Of a stretch of DNA of 26,918 nt, positions 24,076-26,918 are shown piece by piece. A program made the translations under genes and the position numbers. Every line of letters begins with the position of its first letter. The first letter of the stretch is position 1. The notes under the pieces are model-generated. The model was not told the DNA's origin. It searched no databases and saw only the letters and a list, made by a program, of their open reading frames with translations. The stretch comes from JANQGH01 sp039030175 (GTDB lineage: Bacteria > Pseudomonadota > Alphaproteobacteria > DSM-16000 > Inquilinaceae): positions 1 to 26,918 of the forward strand of contig JBCCER010000053.1 in assembly GCA_039030175.1 (NCBI GenBank), in the 5' to 3' direction.

Positions 24076-24855
24076 TCAGCGGTCCGGCCCGTCAGAACTG
24101 CTAGCTCTAATGAGGGTGAAGCGGTCGTCAGATCCGACCAATAAGGAATCGAGCCAAGGCCCATCCGGCATGCGTTCTGCCAGTTCGGTAAGGTTCTGAT
24201 TCCACCATTGGCGCTGTTCGACCAGATCGTCATAGGCGAAATGGTCCTCGCGCCAAACCCGATCGGCGACCGTGTAGCACAGCATATCGATTGGGAAGCC
24301 GACATCGGTCGAGCTGAACCTCGTTGAGTCGAAGGACAGGTACGCGAGCTTCAAGGCGTGCCGGATCTCCGTATCGTATCGCAGCGCCCGGTCGAGTATC
24401 GGCTTGCCATACGTCGTCGCGCCAATCGAAAGGTACGGCGTCCGCTCATCGACCTCGATCCAATTGCCTTCCGGATAGACCAAGAACATCGTCGGCGTGC
24501 CGTCGCGCTTCAGCTGGCCACCGATGATAGCGTGAAGATTGAAGGTCAGGTCGGACTTAGCCAATGCCTTTTCGTCTTCGACGGCAACGCGCCTCAGACA
24601 TTCGGTAAACGCACCAACCGCGTCGAGCATTCCGTTAAAACCGGGCTCCGACGACTGCGCCCATTCCTGTGTCAAATACGCCAAAACCTTGTCGCGGACG
24701 CTGCGCAGCCCCGACGTCATGATGAAAAACTGGTTTGGCGCTTCGCCGAACAGCGATACTTTGCGGGCCGAAGCCATTTGGCTGCCCGTGGTGACCCGTC
24801 CGTCGGCAAGGGCCACAAGCCCTTCCTTCACTCGAATTCCAACGCAGTAGGTCAT
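24076..24855 (-). CDS. Anbu-type proteasome-like peptidase
   Basis: 259 residues. It begins MTYCVGIRV; removing Met exposes Thr as the N-terminal nucleophile, as in Anbu, the proposed ancestral beta subunit of proteasome and HslV. Counting from that Thr, the acidic partner D17 is in ALADGRV and a lysine lies at 31 (ARKVSLF), close to the classical D17/K33 positions. Typical Anbu blocks follow: FIMTSGLRSVRD, FNLHAIIGGQ, MFLVYPEGNWIEV, YLSIGATTYGKPILDR and KLAYLSFDSTR. I chose the start at 24855 because the Thr must follow Met; a longer frame would bury it. It stands alone here, without the ATP-grasp, alpha-E and transglutaminase-like genes that often accompany Anbu. Substrates are unknown. Confidence 0.92.
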   Translation of the reverse strand: MTYCVGIRVKEGLVALADGRVTTGSQMASARKVSLFGEAPNQFFIMTSGLRSVRDKVLAYLTQEWAQSSEPGFNGMLDAVGAFTECLRRVAVEDEKALAKSDLTFNLHAIIGGQLKRDGTPTMFLVYPEGNWIEVDERTPYLSIGATTYGKPILDRALRYDTEIRHALKLAYLSFDSTRFSSTDVGFPIDMLCYTVADRVWREDHFAYDDLVEQRQWWNQNLTELAERMPDGPWLDSLLVGSDDRFTLIRASSSDGPDR

Positions 24856-24861
24856 GGGCGA

Positions 24862-24890
24862 CCGATTCCCAGAGCATGATTTCCGATTCC
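24862..24890. repeat. Direct repeat CCGATTCC before the Anbu gene
   Basis: CCGATTCC occurs at 24862-24869 and 24883-24890, 21 bases (two helical turns) apart, immediately upstream of the Anbu ATG. On the gene strand it reads GGAATCGG, and the copy nearer the ATG covers the ribosome-binding position. It could be tandem half-sites for a regulator; chance is possible. Confidence 0.3.
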
Positions 24891-24985
24891 GACGGAGCGG
24901 CAATTGGCGACAATGCAGGGCGCCCGGTCAAGAAAGAATGCTTCTCGACAGCGGAATTTACTTCCTCCGATGTAGTGGATAGAGA

Positions 24986-25006
24986 TTTTTGTGCACTGCA
25001 CAAAAA
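24986..25006. promoter_or_regulatory. 21-bp perfect palindrome, operator candidate for the phasin promoter
   Basis: TTTTTGTGCA and TGCACAAAAA are perfect 10-base arms around a single C. AGA on the left is mirrored by TCT on the right one base further out. It ends 6 bases before the TTGACA box of the phasin promoter. The core TGCACTGCA fits the TGC-N3-GCA type sites reported for PhaR, the repressor of phasin genes. No phaR gene is in this window, so the regulator assignment is an inference. Confidence 0.7.
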
Positions 25007-25012
25007 ATCTAG

Positions 25013-25041
25013 TTGACAACCAAATTCGAGCAATTACTTAT
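25013..25041 (+). promoter_or_regulatory. Housekeeping-type promoter of the phasin gene
   Basis: A consensus -35 box TTGACA lies at 25013-25018. After a 17-base spacer comes ACTTAT at 25036-25041 as a weak -10. The phasin ATG is about 110 bases downstream. The perfect -35 box is unusual in this window and fits the high expression expected of a granule-coat protein. Confidence 0.55.
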
Positions 25042-25150
25042 GCGGAATGTTGCGCCGCAGCAAAGCCCGGAAGCATTGAGATTTAGCCCCACACTAATTG
25101 CCAGCGCCAGGTAATTGCTGGCCCGGCCCCACATAGTGGAGATAAACCCC

Positions 25151-25708
25151 ATGACCACATCCAAGAGCACCCGTTCGACCACCCGCGCGGCGTCCGCCGC
25201 CGCCCCCAAGACCGTTGCCAAGACGGTCGAGGACACTGTGAACAACACCAAAGAGACCGTCGAGACCGCTGTTAAGGCCGGTCAGGACGCCGTTGCCAAG
25301 AACATTGAGCAGGGCCTGTCATTCGGCCGCGAGCAGTTCGAGAAAGCCTCGACCCAGATGTTCAGCTTCTGGTCCGACGCCGTTGAATATGGCAAGGGCA
25401 ATGTCGATGCCTATTTCGCCGCCGGCTCGGCCTTCGCCAAGGGTGTCGAAGGGCTAGGCCGCACGGTGTTTGATGCCAGCCAGGCGACGATCGAAGACAC
25501 GGTTGGCGCGACGAAGGCGATGGTCACCGCGAAGTCCATCAATGAGGTTGTAGACCTCCAGGGCAACTACGCGCGCAAGACCTTCGACGGTTTCGTTGCT
25601 GAAGGCACCAAGTTGTCGGAGATGACGGTCAAGGTCGCCAACGAGGCGATGGCTCCGATCAACGCTCGCGTGAATGTCACGGTCGACAATTTTGCTCGGG
25701 TTTCCTAA
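25151..25708 (+). CDS. Phasin family protein
   Basis: 185 residues, granule-associated protein coating polyhydroxyalkanoate inclusions. The N-terminus is Ser/Thr/Ala/Lys-rich (about 1-22). The rest is almost wholly amphipathic helix: a segment of repeated ETVETAVKAGQDAV type, then the Phasin_2 core with FGREQFEKAS, FSFWSDAVEYGKGNVDAYFAAGSAFAKG and ARKTFDGFVAEGTKLSEM. There are no cysteines and no signal peptide. The ATG at 25151 has GGAG 9 bases upstream and fits the family start; the extra 12 residues of a longer frame are unlikely. A strong promoter and palindrome precede it and a strong terminator follows, so it is probably monocistronic. Phasin followed by clpS and clpA is an arrangement I know from other alphaproteobacteria. 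Confidence 0.93.
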   Translation: MTTSKSTRSTTRAASAAAPKTVAKTVEDTVNNTKETVETAVKAGQDAVAKNIEQGLSFGREQFEKASTQMFSFWSDAVEYGKGNVDAYFAAGSAFAKGVEGLGRTVFDASQATIEDTVGATKAMVTAKSINEVVDLQGNYARKTFDGFVAEGTKLSEMTVKVANEAMAPINARVNVTVDNFARVS

Positions 25709-25788
25709 TTGCGCTCCACGTGACTAATCGATAAGCGGCGCATTGGTCGGCGGCTCCTCCCCCGATATCCCCGACGATGCGACGAGCG

Positions 25789-25820
25789 AACGCCGCCGGC
25801 CTTATGCTGGCGGCGTTTTT
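25789..25820 (+). terminator. Rho-independent terminator after the phasin gene
   Basis: AACGCCGCC and GGCGGCGTT form a long GC-rich stem, extended inward by GC/GC after one mismatch, around the loop CTTAT. It is followed directly by a run of five T. It lies about 80 bases after the phasin stop and separates phasin from clpS transcription. Confidence 0.92.
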
Positions 25821-25837
25821 GCGTTTGAGCGCGGCCC

Positions 25838-25942
25838 CGAATAGGTGGGTAGATTTGTCAAGCCCTTCACGTTTGCCTATTCGATCTCATATGATTGGAC
25901 GATGAGCAATTCTGAGGGCGCTGGTGATGGGCCCGAATAGGC
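25838..25942 (+). promoter_or_regulatory. clpS leader: iterated CGAATAGG copies forming alternative hairpins
   Basis: CGAATAGG occurs at 25838-25845 and 25934-25941, with its complement CCTATTCG at 25876-25883. The middle copy can pair with the first (8 bp, 30-base loop) or with the third (9 bp with flanking G/C, 25875-25942), but not both. The third copy directly precedes the clpS ribosome site GAGAAGGG (25943-25950). This could be an attenuator-like RNA switch or three operator sites. No known riboswitch is recognised. Confidence 0.5.
25902..25940 (+). CDS. Short in-frame upstream reading frame before clpS
   Basis: The ATG at 25902 opens 12 codons (MSNSEGAGDGPE) ending in TAG at 25938-25940, in the same frame as clpS. 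The composition (Ser, Gly, Glu, Asp) is like the disordered N-terminus of ClpS proteins, so this may be a former start cut off by an amber stop, or a regulatory upstream peptide. Its own ribosome site is weak (GGA close to the ATG). Confidence 0.3.
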   Translation: MSNSEGAGDGPE

Positions 25943-25958
25943 GAGAAGGGTAGATGGC

Positions 25959-26357
25959 GTGACGTTAGACCGGGTCGATCGCGGTCAAATCGGTGTTGGC
26001 GAGACGTGGTCGACGGCTTGCTCGCTGCCTCATGCCGGTCCCGACCGCAAGGGGGGCGGCAATTCAGATACGGGCGTCATCACCGAGGAAAAGGTCAAAA
26101 CCCAAAAACCGGCGATGTACAAGGTCCTCATGCTGAATGACGACTACACGCCGATGGAGTTCGTCGTTCACGTGTTGGAGCGATTTTTTGCCAAAAGCCG
26201 AGAGGAGGCCACGCAGATCATGCTGCATGTCCACCGCAAAGGCGTTGGCATCTGCGGAGTCTTCACCTTCGAAGTGGCCGAGACCAAGGTCACGCAGGTG
26301 ATGGATCTGGCCAAGCGGCATCAGCATCCACTGCAATGTGTTTTGGAAAAGGCGTGA
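25959..26357 (+). CDS. clpS: ATP-dependent Clp protease adaptor ClpS
   Basis: 132 residues from a GTG. ClpS binds the N-domain of ClpA and delivers N-degron substrates. The folded core (about 53-131) is complete: YKVLMLNDDYTPMEFVVHVL with the substrate-pocket residues N-D-D, then LERFF, the REEATQIMLHVHRKG helix, and AETKVTQVM with the ClpA-contact region. The N-terminal extension of about 50 residues is disordered, somewhat longer than usual. No ATG lies in frame between the GTG and the core; the GTG has GAAGGG 8 bases upstream, so I accept it. An in-frame ATG at 25902 is cut off by TAG. clpA follows after 79 bases. Confidence 0.94.
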   Translation: MTLDRVDRGQIGVGETWSTACSLPHAGPDRKGGGNSDTGVITEEKVKTQKPAMYKVLMLNDDYTPMEFVVHVLERFFAKSREEATQIMLHVHRKGVGICGVFTFEVAETKVTQVMDLAKRHQHPLQCVLEKA

Positions 26358-26436
26358 ATAGGGAGCAGACTTATTCTCGAGCTTATGCTCACCCCGGTAG
26401 CGGCCCGATGGAGGCCGGACTTTGAAAGGATGATTG

Positions 26437-26918
26437 ATGCTGTCTCGTGATCTCGAACAGACACTGCATCGGGCGTTGCGCCTTGCCAATGAGAGGCGCC
26501 ACGAATTCGCCACGCTGGAACATCTCTTGCTAGCGCTATTGGAAGACAAGGATGCGATTGCGGTCCTTCGGGCTTGTTCGGTCGACATCGAAAAACTGTC
26601 GGCGGATCTTGTTGCCTATATGGACGACGAGTTGTCGAACCTGATCGGTGACGATGGCGAGGACGCCAAGCCGACGGCTGGATTTCAGCGCGTCTTGCAG
26701 CGTGCGGCTATCCACGTGCAGTCGTCGGGCCGAGAAGAGGTCAGCGGCGCCAATGTTCTGGTCGCGCTGTTCTCTGAACGCGAGAGCCACGCCGTATTCT
26801 TCCTACAAGAGCAGGACATGACCCGCTTTGACGCGGTAAACTACATCTCCCACGGAATCGCCAAGTCGCCCCAGCGTGGCGAGTCGCGACCGGTTGCCGG
26901 CACGGAGACGGAAGGTCA
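26437..26918 (+). CDS. clpA: ATP-dependent Clp protease ATP-binding subunit ClpA (5' part, cut by window end)
   Basis: The ATG at 26437 has AAAGGA 6-7 bases upstream and begins MLSRDLEQTLHRALRLANE, the ClpA N-terminus. The 160 codons present cover the Clp N domain: the two repeats start at RHEFATLEHLLLALLED and at REEVSGANVLVALFSERESHAVFFL, with the family's YISHGI block and the start of the linker to the first AAA+ module. Both AAA+ domains lie beyond the window. ClpA unfolds substrates for ClpP, and the ClpS encoded just upstream docks on this N domain. A small hairpin (CGGCC/GGCCG, 26401-26417) lies just before the ribosome site. Confidence 0.95.
   Translation, partial: MLSRDLEQTLHRALRLANERRHEFATLEHLLLALLEDKDAIAVLRACSVDIEKLSADLVAYMDDELSNLIGDDGEDAKPTAGFQRVLQRAAIHVQSSGREEVSGANVLVALFSERESHAVFFLQEQDMTRFDAVNYISHGIAKSPQRGESRPVAGTETEG

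Noticed and set aside
1..26918. CRISPR arrays, tRNA or rRNA genes, insertion sequences, toxin-antitoxin or phage modules
   Set aside because: No regularly spaced repeats, no cloverleaf or rRNA sequence, and no transposase, integrase or related protein was seen on either strand.

Overview
The window looks like a chromosomal segment of a free-living, moderately GC-rich alphaproteobacterium, most like the Rhodospirillales/Kiloniellales type. The pointers are a MipZ-type division ATPase, a phasin followed by clpS-clpA, a UDP-glucose dehydrogenase with a TTG start, and a TAXI-type TRAP transporter under DctB/DctD control. I see no IS element, phage gene, tRNA, rRNA or CRISPR array. All taxonomic and functional calls rest on reading the sequence by eye; no database was searched.

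Layout. (1) 28-2845: a leucine/branched-chain amino acid dehydrogenase (minus) diverges from a nucleoside hydrolase and a small secreted beta-barrel-like protein (plus). (2) 2846-7052, all minus: an SPFH/GYF_2 protein, a double zinc-ribbon membrane protein, a DsbA-fold 2-hydroxychromene-2-carboxylate isomerase-like protein and alanine dehydrogenase, closely spaced. (3) 7304-15268, all minus: a TRAP-TAXI import module in the order binding protein 2, dctB, dctD, binding protein 1, fused permease. A perfect sigma-54 promoter precedes binding protein 1, and each binding-protein gene is followed by a strong intercistronic hairpin. (4) 15503-21591, all plus: mipZ, a VWA-domain protein, a membrane J-domain protein, then galU, UDP-glucose dehydrogenase and phosphomannomutase/phosphoglucomutase, which supply nucleotide sugars for surface polysaccharide. 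(5) 21608-24855: a D,D-carboxypeptidase with a SPOR domain (minus), a lipoprotein (plus), and a solo Anbu-type proteasome-like peptidase (minus). (6) 25151-26918: a phasin with a clear promoter and operator, its terminator, then clpS and the 5' part of clpA.

How the parts work together. The TRAP region reads as a self-contained signal-responsive importer: DctB senses, DctD activates sigma-54 RNA polymerase, and binding protein 1 plus permease are induced. The paralogous binding protein 2 lies upstream of the two-component genes. The dehydrogenases, nucleoside hydrolase and alanine dehydrogenase suggest use of scavenged amino acids and nucleosides. The phasin indicates polyhydroxyalkanoate storage. 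ClpS/ClpA and Anbu belong to protein quality control.

The most interesting unexplained signals are the clpS leader (three iterated copies of one 8-mer forming mutually exclusive hairpins, plus an in-frame upstream ATG stopped by TAG), the duplicated TAXI binding proteins around a two-component system, the 21-bp palindrome against the phasin -35 box, the solo Anbu gene, and the SPFH/zinc-ribbon pair.
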